64,000 nucleotides of DNA, taken from Acheta domesticus (taxonomy: Eukaryota > Arthropoda > Insecta > Orthoptera > Gryllidae). A program made the translations under genes and the position numbers. Under the pieces are notes generated by a model that worked only from the letters and a program-made list of their open reading frames with translations, ran no database searches and was not told where the DNA came from. Positions within the stretch are counted from its first letter, which is position 1. The number at the start of each line of letters is the position of its first letter. The stretch lies in the NCBI GenBank assembly GCA_031308135.1, contig JAHLJT010000631.1, positions 198,769,126 through 198,833,125 on the forward strand. The letters run 5' to 3'. Positions 33,866 through 43,910 of this stretch are shown here, one piece after another.

Positions 33866-34711
33866 ATGGACATTTTGCAGTCACGCCTTGGTGCTGAATC
33901 GGGGTTGCAACTTCTTTCTCGGTTGGAGACAAGACCTAGTTTAATTGATTTGGACAATGTGATTTTTGAGTCAGGTCTTCTACCCAACGAAATTATTGAA
34001 ATAAATGGTGATGTATCTTCCGGGAAAACTCTTCTTGTCACCCAGTTCTTGGCTAAATGTCTCCTACCAAAATCATATTGTGGTATAGATATTGGAGGAC
34101 TAAATGCCGGAGCTGTCATTATTGATACTGATCATCATTTCCAAGTTTTAAAACTTGTAAACATGATGGAAGCGTATATTTCTCGTTCAAGATGTTCTAA
34201 TAATTCTTTAGTGGACGCAAATACTATTGAAAGTATCATAAAAGATGCACTAGACAATTTAACAATACTGCATTGCTATGATGGTGTTCAGCTTCTCATT
34301 ACTTTTCATGGACTTGAAAATATTTTATCGTGCAACAGAAACATAAGTTTATTAGTATTAGACAGTGTATCAGCTTTCTATTGGCAAAATACTTTAAATA
34401 ACAATGGCATTCGTAAAATGGATCTGTATTTGAAAAAAATTTTAATATCACTTCAAAAACATATCCATGAATTCAAAGTTTCTGTGATATATACAAAACC
34501 TCTGTATTTTCAGTCAAAAGTTAGAGTTCAAAATGATAGCAATGTAATTGGCAAGTATGGAAAGATTTCAAGACAGATTAAATTACAGAAGGTTTTAAAT
34601 AGTGTTAACTTATTTTATGCTCATATTTGTGATCATTCAAATAGAAAAGTTCTTTCTTATGAAATTGGTGATGATGGATTTCACTGGCATGCTGCTCAGG
34701 AACATAAATAG
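33866..34711 (+). CDS. XRCC2: XRCC2-like RAD51 paralogue (DNA repair)
   Basis: This is an intact 281-residue frame starting at ATG 33866; the human protein is 280 residues. XRCC2 is a nuclear RAD51 paralogue that acts in homologous recombination within the BCDX2 complex. The N-terminus AESGLQLLSRLE fits the family start. Walker A is GDVSSGKT (residues 48-55), IIDTDHHFQVLKLV (about 85-98) matches the conserved strand after it, and the Walker B strand with its flank is SLLVLDSVSAFYW (161-173). The reading frame extends upstream without an ATG, so residue 1 is the first methionine. No intron interrupts it, whereas vertebrate XRCC2 has introns; it could be a retrocopy, but no poly(A) tail or flanking duplication was seen. 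It lies between the arms of the inverted duplication, with MITEs directly upstream. Confidence 0.95.
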   Translation: MDILQSRLGAESGLQLLSRLETRPSLIDLDNVIFESGLLPNEIIEINGDVSSGKTLLVTQFLAKCLLPKSYCGIDIGGLNAGAVIIDTDHHFQVLKLVNMMEAYISRSRCSNNSLVDANTIESIIKDALDNLTILHCYDGVQLLITFHGLENILSCNRNISLLVLDSVSAFYWQNTLNNNGIRKMDLYLKKILISLQKHIHEFKVSVIYTKPLYFQSKVRVQNDSNVIGKYGKISRQIKLQKVLNSVNLFYAHICDHSNRKVLSYEIGDDGFHWHAAQEHK

Positions 34712-36575
34712 CCTTATATGCTTTGGTTTTTATAATAATAAAAATGGTACAACTGTTGTAGAAGGAATTAAACTTGTGAGTATCGCTCTCAAAGCAATGT
34801 TTTTTTGTTTTTTTTTTACCATAACCCATGAGTTATATTTACTGAAAATCAGGTTGCTCATTTTCTGAAGACCACTTAAAAATATGTGCACTGTTCAAGA
34901 TTCCCACAATTATGGCTGAAGGGATTGAAAGGAGAGAAGGTTGAAGAAAAACAAGCAATCGTACCATATTTGAGTGATAATTATTATCTTACTGCAAACA
35001 AGAATTGATAGTTAAAATTAATCAAAAATGTAAATGGTGATGAAAGTTAAAAAATTCTGAGGTTTTAAAATAGAATTGCTTTAAAATCTCTATAAAATTT
35101 CACCCAATTTTGAAATTCACTCAATTGCTTGTTTACGTGAGGAAGAGGAGATTTTAAAATTGAACACTTGTTTCTTGAAGGTATTAGTAAGTGGCCTATT
35201 CAAAATATTTTGAGTAAGTGATACAAGTTGTTGTAGTGGGGGGGGGGAGGGGTAAAAACAAACTTTTATGTATTTTTTAAATGGTCCTTTATGTGACCGA
35301 TAGCCTCCTATCATTTTCAGTGCACATATACTCATGAACACGATAAAATATCATGTGTATATGTTTAAAAATAGTTTCGTCAATAGATATGTAATAATAA
35401 GCAAAATTGAGGAGAAAAAAAACAACAACTTTTTGTCTATGCAGACTGCTAGTGAATTTCTTGGTTAACATACAAACTTTGAGCTTATTTGATTTCGATC
35501 ATCAGGTACGTAATTGTAAAATATGAGATTTCATATTAGCTGAGTGAATATTTGTTTGAAATACTTAGGCACTTGGAAAATGGATCATTATCCAACCTTT
35601 ATAACATGGATGAAATTGATGGGTATTTTTAGTTGTCACTTGGGTTCTACTGTTCCCTGTAATTGTATAAATGGTGCAATTTTTTGCAAAGTAACATGCA
35701 GTATAATGAAAATTCAATGTTATAGTTTTAATTGAATAATTATGATTTGAACAGAAGGCAGTGGTCCTAATTCAGTAAATGTGCAGTTCATGTGAATGTA
35801 ATGTATTGTTAACTAATTATGTTACTAAGGATTCAGTGACAGTGTGGTATTAATGTGTATGTGTAAGAACAGTGTTAGCAGACACCCCGTTATCAAAATA
35901 TAGAAATGAGTAAAACACGAAATTACATGCAAATTTCAGTTATTAGTTCTTCTGCACTATTTGACTGATAGTTTTGAGAATTTCTGTTGTGAACTAAATT
36001 AATATAACCATATTTGTTTGTGATGCAATTTGATTAAAACAGGGTGGTCAGTTTCTGGAAAAATCAGGAATTAATAATTGCTGAGGAAAAGTCAGGAAAA
36101 AATCAGAGAATTTGTCGAAGAATTGTTCGAAGTCAAGGAAAAGTTTAAGAGGGATATCAAATTTGATTTTATTCCTTAAGAAATTAGTAGAATGTTATTT
36201 TTGTGCTCAATTTTCATTTTTTGAAATATTGTTAAATTGAACTTTGCCATGGTGAAATTAGAGAGATGACCAATTAGAATGAGGCTGACTGTAATATATT
36301 CTTTTCATAGTGTGAAATTACAAATCTTAACAGGAATTTTTTTTAAATGCATTCAAAAAGCAGGAATAGTCAGGGAAATTTGTTTCAGGAAAGGAGTGGA
36401 TCACCTTGTAAACGATTGCTCTAAAAATGTAGCTTTAAATAGATTGAGTGATTGCACAGTTTAAAAGTTCTTTTTTTAGAAATTAATGGTAATTAACTGT
36501 AATAAAGTTCTTCATTAAAAGTTGAAGGAGGTTAACCAATTAATAACATTTTTTCATTTCCAGTAATTGAAGAGC
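34712..36575. other. XRCC2 3' flank, AT-rich, no gene recognised
   Basis: AATAAAAATG about 25 bp after the XRCC2 stop is a possible polyadenylation signal. Beyond it I see only short ORFs and a G-run near 35240. Nothing else is supported. Confidence 0.5.
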
Positions 36576-36854
36576 TCTATATTTATTACTTTCCTGTATA
36601 CATACATTTATACAGAGTGATATCCGTAGTATAAGGAAAGTTATGTAACGCTGCGAGAAAAAAAATAAGCGAATTTTTGCCGGAAAAAAAAATCATTACC
36701 GGGTCCTGATAGCGAAAAAGTGGATAAATCCAGCTGCTAAGTTAACAAAAAAACTTCCTCTAACATGAGGTGTAGCCAGAATCCCTGTTTTGGGAGTTCT
36801 CTTTATCGAAAAAACAATTTACGGCAAAACGTCCGTCCGTCCGTGAACACCATT

Positions 36855-37086
36855 ATACTTCGGTTTTTCTTTCTTGGTGCACGGGGGTGTGACAATAAAA
36901 AGGAATATCTCACGATATTTCGCGTCGTTCTCCATTGTGCCGCCAGGAATCGCATGATCGCCAGCACTGCTCGATAGTAGCGAGCATGCGACTCCTAGCG
37001 GTACAACCGAGAACGACGCAAAATACCGTGAGATATTCCATTTTGTTGACACCCCTCCGTGCGCCAAGAAAGAAAAACCGAAATAG
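36855..37086. mobile_element. foldback MITE family D, best-preserved palindrome
   Basis: TACTTCGGTTTTTCTTTCTT at the left is mirrored by AAGAAAGAAAAACCGAAATA at the right. The arms pair through GGAATATCTCACGATATTTC and CGTCGTTCTC to a centre near CAGCACTGCTCGATAGTAGC. About 232 bp, with roughly 110 bp arms and scattered mismatches. No coding capacity. Confidence 0.9.
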
Positions 37087-37674
37087 CGCCTAAACCATAC
37101 CTAGGATTTTTTCAAATTGAAAAAATCACTGTCCATCTAACACGAGTCGAAGCTTTGATTCGAGATTTTGAAAAACTTTCTTCAAAATTTGGGGGTAATT
37201 GAAGCCCTTGAACATTTTCAAAATTTTCTTTAAAAAGGCTCCAAACTTTTTTTTAAATTTCTTGTAAGAATAGAGTAAAATATATTTATTAAGGTGGCTT
37301 ATGTCCGATTTTCACGGTTAGCTCTGAATTTTCGAAAATTGCAAAGGTTTGATTTTTTTTCCGCATCTTCCTCTAACTACAGAATTGAAGATAGGGGAGT
37401 TTTCCTTCAAATGAAATTTGTTCTCCAAAATTAGATCTTGTCATAAAGTCATGTACATTGTTTTGAAAACTTTAGTATTTTTCGCGCAATATCGAGTGCA
37501 AAAATGTGCAATTTTAAAAAATAACATAGAAAATATTTTCTGATAAACGGCTGCAAATTTGTTCTTTAAACTTTTGGTCAGGATAGTGCTTTTTTAATGT
37601 ACTCTATGAGATAGCATATACGACCTAACGCTGTCGTTTGGTTTTTTCAAAAAAAAAATTTACTTGCTCCTCAC

Positions 37675-37805
37675 GTCGTTATACTGCGATTTTTCTAACT
37701 TTGCCCCTCAAAGGCCGTCTTCCCGATGGAATTTGTCACGGTATTTCGCCACGTTCTCAGTCGTGTCGCCAGTAATTGCATGATCGCGAACGTATCAAGG
37801 AGTGC
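37675..37805. mobile_element. left half of a palindromic MITE split by a LINE
   Basis: TTATACTGCGATTTTTCTAA followed by CTTTGCCCCTCAAAGG starts the left half; it continues with a CACGGTATTTCGCCACGTTC block as in family D. It breaks at the AAGGAGTGC duplication (37797-37805). The right half resumes at 40596 and ends near 40710 with the inverse terminal block (GGGGCAGAGTTAGAAAAAAC). Confidence 0.75.
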
Positions 37806-37808
37806 AAC

Positions 37809-38893
37809 ATGTCCTGGCTGTAAGTTTGGACATAGAAAAAGCCTACGACATAGTGTGGATCCATCGAATCCTAACTATTTTACAGGAAAAAGGACTAAAA
37901 GGTAACATATTTCAGTTTATAAAAAAATTTACAAATGAGAGAGCCATACAAGTGAGAGTCAATGGGAACCTATCTGAAGTATCTCGAGAATGGAGTGCCG
38001 CAAGGATCTGTACTAAGTGTCACACTATTTCTCTTGGCAATTAACGATGCTGGTACAAGAATCACACCCCCAGTAATCATAAGGATGTATGCTGATGATA
38101 TCACCATCCTCTGCAAAGGAGTCTCTATCAAATCTAGCAAAGACATTATGCAATCTGCCTTAAATAAAATACATAAATGGTCTCTCAAGACTGGCTTCAA
38201 ATTCTCAGCATCGAAAACACAATGCATCCTATTTTCTACAAGAAAGGAAGAGGAAAAGCCTTCACTACATCTAGGTGAACAAAGTCTCAAATTTGATGAA
38301 AATATTAAAGTATTGGGAATGTATATTGACTCCAAACTGAAATGGAAAAGATATATTCAATTACTAGTTGATGAATGTAAAAAGAGGTTAAACATATTGA
38401 GATTCATTTCTCATAAAAACTGGGGCGCTGACAAATCTCTTCTTCTGATGACATACAAAGCAATAGTCCGTTCCAAGATTGACTACGGAGCCATAGTATA
38501 TGATTCTGCCAGTAAAAGAGATCTAAGAAAACTTGAAGTTATTCATAATAAAGCCTTGAGAATATGTACAGGCTGTTTTCATTCTAGTCCTATTGGTAGC
38601 ATTCTAATAGAAGCAAAAGAAACAAACCTATCACATCGCAGAGAATTGCTAACCCTCAAATATGCCATCAAAGCAGCTGAAGTAAATAATCCAATAATTC
38701 ACCATGACATCTACCCAAAACTTCAAGTTTATTATAAAGATCATAAACGATTTACACCAATATATAACAAAATCAAAAACCTATTCAGGAAGTTAAATAT
38801 CATGGAAAATTTCAATGGAGAGAAAAGAAAACCGAACATTCCACCATGGATAACACCTGACATACCTATCTTTAACCTCCATCCTAAAAGATA
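37809..38893 (+). pseudogene. LINE reverse transcriptase, truncated and frameshifted
   Basis: The first frame reads LDIEKAYDIVWIHRIL, the RT motif around the first catalytic Asp. After a frame change near 37975 it gives GVPQGSVLSVTLFLLAIND, MYADDITILCKG (the YADD catalytic motif) and VLGMYIDSKLKW. It continues through SKIDYGAIVYDSASKRDLRK to a stop near 38894. This block order is typical of jockey/I-group LINE RTs. The N-terminal fingers and any endonuclease are missing because of 5' truncation, and the frameshift inactivates the rest. Confidence 0.9.
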
Positions 38894-38940
38894 AAATATC
38901 AGATGAAGACTGGAAGATAAAATCAACTGAGTTAGTAAAC

Positions 38941-39764
38941 AAATACAAAGATTACTATATGATATTCACAAAATTCATAAAAAATGAAGAGGATAAATAT
39001 GCAACAACATTCACTCAAGAAATTGAAATTAAAAATAGACTGCATTATTACTCCAGTCCAACTACTGCAGAAATGTGCTCCATATTGACAGCTTTCAAAC
39101 TTGCAAAGGAATCTAACAGCAAAAAAATTGTCGTCTTTTCCACATCTATTGAAGCAATCAATAAAATATGCAATGGTGGCTCGAGTGCAAAAATGATAGA
39201 CAACATTCATGAGCTGTACTATGGCATGCAATCCAACGAGACTCTAGTAATGACCTGGCTCCCAAATTACAAAGAGATACCTGAAGATGACATAATAAGC
39301 GTTGAGGAAGAGATGACAATTCCAGAAATCGGAAGAGTTTTAGCAACTTCCCACATATGGACTGATCTGTGGTCACACTCCATAAAGAAAATGCAGAAGA
39401 TATGGGACAACTATTGGAGAACATTCAAGTCTAGCAATTTGCAAAAAAAATTCGAAATTTTTACTCCTTGAAAACCTCTAAAGACTTTTCTAAACAAGAA
39501 CAGGTGATCTTATCAAGAATAAGAACTGGTCATTGTAATTTTAGTCACAAGCATCTTCTAACCAGAGATCCCCCTCCCATCTGTGTGCCCTGCAATACCT
39601 CTCTCAACATCCATCATTTGTTATACTACTGTAATCTATTTCAGGACAACAGACGCGAGCAGAATATTGATGTGCATGAGGAAGAACTAATCCTAACATC
39701 CGAGGATTATCAAAAAAAAATACTACATTTCTGTAAATCTTGTAATTTCCTAAATGACATATAA
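38941..39764 (+). pseudogene. LINE C-terminal RNase H-like and zinc-knuckle segments
   Basis: The frame 38959-39471 has the RNase H-like pattern SPTTAEMCSILTAFKLAKES followed by KIVVFSTSIEAINKI, although the first catalytic Asp block is not recognisable. A second frame (39468-39764, reached by a frame change at the TGA near 39470) encodes LSRIRTGHCNFSHKHLLTRD and CVPCNTSLNIHHLLYYC. That is the Cys-rich tail found after RNase H in many insect LINEs. The stop at 39764 is immediately followed by the inserted family B MITE. Confidence 0.82.
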
Positions 39765-39770
39765 TCCTTC

Positions 39771-40356
39771 GGTAAATTTCAAGGACAGAGTTCGGCTCCT
39801 ATTGACGCGCACGATTCGGTTCCGAACGAGTCACTTGCGGCGCCGCCACAGTGTGCCCGGCCACACGGCCACGTGGCCAACGCACTTTCGTGTGGAATCG
39901 TGACGCTTCGCTACCCGTGTCCAAGTTGAGGACGAGGCTCGGGCCTTCGGCCCTCGCGTTAACATAAAACATCCTTGAGTCTGTCCAACGCATAATTACC
40001 AACGCATTTTATACAAATACTCACCTTAAATGTTTACGCAAATCCGCGAAAAATAAACCATTGTAATTCTCCATTACACATTCGCAATATAGTTTACGCA
40101 AATCCGCGAAAAATAAAACCTTTGTAATTCTCCATTACACATTCGCAATATAGTTTACGCAAATCCGCGAAAAATAAACCATTGTAATTCTCCATTACAC
40201 ATTCGCACCACACCGCACAATGCAAGCACAAAGCAATACAAAGGCATCTTCCCGCTCCCTGAGTGATCCGTTCTCGTGGTCCGCGCGAGTGAACCATGCG
40301 CAAGTGAACCGTGCGCCGTTGTTTTAGTGAGTCGAACCCTGTCCTTAAAATCAGCC
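39771..40356 (-). mobile_element. MITE family B, copy 3, nested in the LINE
   Basis: It is flanked by perfect 8 bp duplications AATCCTTC (39763-39770 and 40357-40364). In - orientation the ends are those of copies 1 and 2. At 586 bp it is longer because it carries an internal direct repeat at about 40030-40206. It has no P-type scar. Confidence 0.92.
40030..40206. repeat. three tandem copies of a ~61 bp unit inside the MITE
   Basis: The unit starts GTTTACGCAAATCCGCGAAA and runs through CCATTGTAATTCTCCATTAC to CGCAATATA. Two full copies and one nearly full copy occur, almost identical. The other family B copies have a single counterpart of the CATTGTAATTCTCC part. Confidence 0.85.
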
Positions 40357-40595
40357 AATCCTTCTAAATGTAATTCAAAACTGTTAAATTATTCTGTATA
40401 ATTTTTCTGTTTATTTATTGTTTATTATCATTGTCATTGTGAGATTATTGTGTCATTGTGTTATTATTATTGTCATTGTGTATCATCAATTATCATTGTT
40501 TTTATAACTAAAGAAAATATTATGTAATGTACAAATTTGTAGTCGCTAATAACCATAGCTGTTGATGCGACTTAAAATAAACAAATTTAAAAAAA

Positions 40596-40710
40596 GGAGT
40601 GCTTGCGATCATGCGACTTCTAGCGGCTAGAGGGAGAAAGACGCGAAATGTGTGATATTCCATAGGGGCTTGAGGGGCAGAGTTAGAAAAAACGCACTAT
40701 AGTATTGACA
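40596..40710. mobile_element. right half of the palindromic MITE split by the LINE
   Basis: It resumes after the LINE with CTTGCGATCATGCGACTTCT and ends with TTGAGGGGCAGAGTTAG, the mirror of the left half at 37675-37805. Together they reconstitute one element of about 240 bp interrupted at AAGGAGTGC. Confidence 0.7.
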
Positions 40711-41061
40711 TTAGCGGCAATTTTGTTCAAATTGTTATATTATAAGTACACGAGGTTCAAATAATGCCAAATAAAGTTTCTCGAATACTCAACAGTTTTC
40801 TGTGAAACTAGCTCAAAATTCGGCATATTCAGAAACGCTCAATCGCCATTTTGTCATAAATGGCTCCAAATTTGTTCTTCAAACTTTTCGAACGGATATT
40901 GCTAATTGCACTCTTTAATATGACGTGACTTATTTTGGGGTATTTCTTGTTTTTTAAAAAATTACACTAATATAATTTTTTTGAAAGATTTCTCGCATAT
41001 AAGTTAAGTTCTCGCATATAGTTAATATGCACGTCTCCTACAATTTGTGAGTTAAAGTGGT

Positions 41062-41092
41062 GGCTGATTTTAAGGACAGGGTTCGGCTCACT
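41062..41092 (+). mobile_element. 31 bp MITE family B terminus next to the P-type element
   Basis: GGCTGATTTTAAGGACAGGG plus TTCGGCTCACT is the left end of a family B MITE in + orientation. It is cut off at 41092 by the P-type left terminus. The other side of the P-type element is a family B MITE in the opposite orientation, so these two pieces were not one simple insertion target. Confidence 0.85.
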
Positions 41093-42111
41093 CATAGAGG
41101 AGAGATATACTAGAGTGCGCACCGGGCTGCGCAGAAGGCCCGGCCGGGTATCAACATCTCTCGCGCCCGTGTCACGTGAGTTTGGGACAGCTAGGTGGCG
41201 TCAGTAAGAACACCCGTCTCGCATTAAATTATTTCTTTTTATTCGTACGTAAGATGTTTCATTCCAGCATTGTTTTCTCATTTATTAAACAACCCTAAAA
41301 ATGTTGCTTATGGCAGAAAAGTGAATTTAAGTTTTTCTGCTCTATTTGCGTAAGTACATGGAAATTCCGATTTTTGTCCAACTTGTCACTTTCAACAGCG
41401 TACCCCACTAAACCTGATTTACAAGTACAATTACATAGGACTATAAATAAAAATAATATTTGTAAAATAAATTAACTCCATGGGATGCATTAATCCAAAT
41501 TTCTGTTATTTACTCAATGCTAGTCATTTTACTATTGATCCACATCAGTGACATTGATAATAGCAAGTTATCAAAATGATATTTCATCAGTCATTCATAT
41601 TACATTAGTGACATTTATAATAGCAAGTTATCAAAAGGATATTTCAAGGATTTATAGAGGAAAATAAAAGGCTTTTTATCTTTGATTTATATTTTGATTT
41701 ATTTAGTCAAAAACGGTATGTGATGTATGGGGAAGAAGTACAATCTGCACTCATTTTCTTGAGTTTCAAATGCTCTTCCCAATATTTTAACTACAAACAT
41801 TAGACATTTTCCCTCCCGAGTTATATAAAACCTATTTGCATCGATCAACAAAGTGAAGGTTTCAATTTTTTTTACTTTGTATTACTAACAAAACAGTAAC
41901 AGTAACAGTTACTCCTAAAAATACTAGCAAGTAAGCTCAAGAAAACGTGGGCATAGTGAAGCTACATTTATGTCCAAAAGAAAAACAAGGGGCCATCACA
42001 GCATTTGCTCAATGGATCAGGAAAACTGAACAAAAACCTGATCGAAATGGGGGGTCTTTGACCTAAAAGCTGAAGTACATATTTTTCAAAGAATTTACTA
42101 GTTTACTAGTA

Positions 42112-42310
42112 ACTAGTGGTGCAACAGAATGGCTTTCTTGTATTTTTTCTGACTTTCCTGTATTAGTTTTCTATTTTCATGGGTCTTCGCTAGCTATTCC
42201 AAATGTCACAAACTCTTTCTTGCCAGCTGCTATCTATCACCGCCAAAAGTACATTTTTTCTGTCATTTTCTTAATTTTTCGGTTTTTAGCGTTTTCTCGT
42301 ACATAATTAT
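42112..42310 (+). repeat. family A segment inside the P-type element
   Basis: AGTGGTGCAACAGAATGGC begins the match to the 22.78 kb and 25.20 kb copies, which continues through GCTAGCTATTC and the TTTTCTTAATTTTTCGGTTT block. It lies in the part where a transposase catalytic domain would be expected. Confidence 0.65.
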
Positions 42311-42842
42311 AAGCTTTAGAAGAATAAAATTGCAGTGTCATGGCAAATGACCTCAGATCTGGAAGAGTCGTCTGAAAGAAATAATAAATGATATCAATAA
42401 AAAATATTCAATAAATGATATTTTTAATTAAAATGTTTTTAAAAATAGATATTTACATTCATGAGAAGATAAGAAAATAGCATTAAACGACCACTTTACA
42501 AAAAATAACTAAGTGCGTTATCAACACATCTCATCAGGGTAATCAAGAAAAGTATCAGATACAAGTATATTTTGTTGTCTTTCATACCCTCACTCTAATG
42601 TGCAAAGGATAACATGTGTAAGATATATTAACAATAACCTTAATTTGCATGTTTATCAACAACCTTAATTTGCATTTAATTTGTTCATCATATACAAACA
42701 CAATACTTCAACAAATACACCTTTCACTCTCATTTAGTTATGCGTCTAATAGACATCCAGAGATTCAATGTGACAAGTGAAATTTAAGATCTTTAAAATT
42801 AAATACTCCTAATTAGATCATACTGTGAGAGTGTATTAAAAG

Positions 42843-43070
42843 TCATACCTCTAAGACGTGAAGAGCATCATCAGACATTTGTGCTTTTTCTTTGATTTCA
42901 GTGAGAAGATTTTCCAATGACGAAATTTTCCTCCTGAACTTCATATTCTGAGACCGTAAATGCACAATCTTTTTTTTCTGTTCACAGATCTGTTTACGAG
43001 CTATCTTTAACACTTTTCTCACTTTTAATGGAGAGTCCATATCTTCATCAACGAAGTCACCAATATATCT
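42843..43070 (-). CDS. THAP protein exon D: P-element-type coiled coil
   Basis: The acceptor ...TTTATTTCAGAG is followed in frame by YIGDFVDEDMDSPLKVRKV and a long heptad-rich helix (ARKQICEQKKKIVHLRSQ, then FRRKISSLENLLTEIKEKAQ). This is the leucine/isoleucine-rich coiled coil that follows the THAP domain in P transposases and THAP-type proteins, used for dimerisation. The frame reads through a good donor (GAG|GTATGA at 42848) into TGA. It therefore either ends here (…HVLEV) by intron retention or splices on to an exon that I cannot find. D. melanogaster P makes a repressor by retaining an intron, so the first option has a known parallel. Confidence 0.75.
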   Translation of the reverse strand, partial: RYIGDFVDEDMDSPLKVRKVLKIARKQICEQKKKIVHLRSQNMKFRRKISSLENLLTEIKEKAQMSDDALHVLEV

Positions 43071-43266
43071 CTGAAATAAATAAGTGGACAAAAATTTTAA
43101 TACAACATAATTGTAAAATTTTAACAGAAAGTTAAACTGTTATTTCACTTCTTGAAATGAAAAAGAATTTTGGAATAATTTACATTGAGGAACATTGTGA
43201 GGAGACTATTTCATTGTTTTGTGGGGAATCCTATTGTTGAGAGAATATTAGTCAAGTTACACATAC

Positions 43267-43384
43267 CTCAAATGACGCTTTCTGCTTGCAGAAATCCTTT
43301 CAGTTGATGATGTGTCATTATTTACACATTGTGACTCATCTGCAGAAGGTACAGATGAAGAAGCCTTTGAACTAGATTGTGTTG
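43267..43384 (-). CDS. THAP protein exon C: Ser-rich linker
   Basis: It is bounded on the - strand by the acceptor TTGTTTCAG and the donor GTATGTGT. It stays open in the frame set by exon B and hands over correctly to exon D. It encodes SSSKASSSVPSADESQC and a basic end SASRKRHLR. Low-complexity linkers of this kind join the THAP finger to the coiled coil in related proteins. It was recognised only by splice signals and frame continuity. Confidence 0.65.
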
Positions 43385-43476
43385 CTGAAACAACAGACAA
43401 ATGTATCAGAAAATCATTCCTCATTAATTATTACAATTCTACACAGAAAATATTTCAAGATTCCTATAACCTTACC

Positions 43477-43738
43477 AACATTTGTTGTTCTTTTTACAGT
43501 AGATTTTCTTCTCGCAGTTTGCTTATTCAAGTGTTTGGGAAAATTGGATATTGTAGGTACTGCATCAGCTTTAAGCCAAACACCTCCAAACTTTTCTCTA
43601 TCAAAACAGTTTTCTTCAAAATGTTTTGAACAAACTTTGGAAAATTTTGTAGGAGTAAAATTCTCCCTCCTAAGCTTTTGCACCCACACTTTCTTCCTTG
43701 TTTCATCTTTCGGAAAACCAGAATGCGCAACAAATCCA
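43477..43738 (-). CDS. THAP protein exon B: main part of the THAP zinc finger
   Basis: The frame reads GFPKDETRKKVWVQKL, NFTPTKFSKVCSKHFEENCF and LKADAVPTI. It has the conserved Trp, the C-x2-H pair (CSKH) and the AVPT end box of the THAP domain, a C2CH zinc-binding DNA-binding module found in P-element transposases and THAP proteins. The donor is GTTG|GTAAGG at 43476. The acceptor TGATTTTAG gives continuity with exon A, so that the first Cys pair and this CxxH are 49 residues apart, within the family range. Confidence 0.85.
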
Positions 43739-43845
43739 CTAAAATCATCCATGATACATCCGAAAATGCATGAATCAGCATCTAGATATTTATTTCGCAC
43801 AACTAAAAGGGTATAACAAAATATTAAAACAAATTAATAACCTAC

Positions 43846-43910
43846 CTATGAAACGTGACTCCTCCTCCTTTCACGTACATCTCGTTGCAGCCAAAACAAC
43901 AATACTGAAG
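43846..43910 (-). CDS. THAP protein exon A: first zinc-binding cysteines (5' end unresolved)
   Basis: The - strand frame gives CCFGCNEMYVKGGGVTFH, the usual start of a THAP finger (C-x2-4-C followed by VTFH), and then the donor AG|GTAGGT at 43845. The frame upstream meets a stop with no ATG between, so the start codon is either in another exon (TTGCTTCAG just before is acceptor-like) or lost. Joining to exon B inserts about eight residues before FPKD compared with most THAP domains. Confidence 0.6.

Larger units (their letters stand above)
37806..40595 (+). mobile_element. 5'-truncated non-LTR retrotransposon (RNase H-bearing LINE)
   Basis: The element is flanked by AAGGAGTGC duplications (37797-37805 and 40594-40602, sharing A residues with the tail). 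It ends in an A-rich tail (ACAAATTTAAAAAA). It encodes the C-terminal half of a LINE protein, starting inside the reverse-transcriptase palm. A family B MITE (39771-40356) is nested just after the coding region. Target duplication, 5' truncation and A-tail together are diagnostic of target-primed reverse transcription. Confidence 0.92.
36580..41061 (-). repeat. dispersed repeat family A, inverted copy split by nested insertions
   Basis: In order it holds the TATAC/GTAGTATAAGGAAAG end (36.59 kb), the GATAGCGAAAAAGTGG block, the GTCCGATTTTCACGGTTAGC block (37.31 kb), an AAAGTCATGTACATTG block (37.45 kb), and after a gap the GAGTGCAATTAGC-type block (40.9 kb, inverse). These match 22.65-24.2 kb in reverse order and orientation. 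The copy is interrupted by a family D foldback (36855-37086) and by the split MITE and LINE at 37.68-40.71 kb. Confidence 0.6.

Noticed and set aside
33709..34119. 136-codon - strand ORF opposite XRCC2
   Set aside because: Antisense shadow of the XRCC2 frame.
39771..40356. Family B MITE as a P-type relative because of its 8 bp duplications
   Set aside because: Its ends start GG rather than CA and share nothing with the P-type terminus. 8 bp duplications also fit hAT, so the superfamily is left open.
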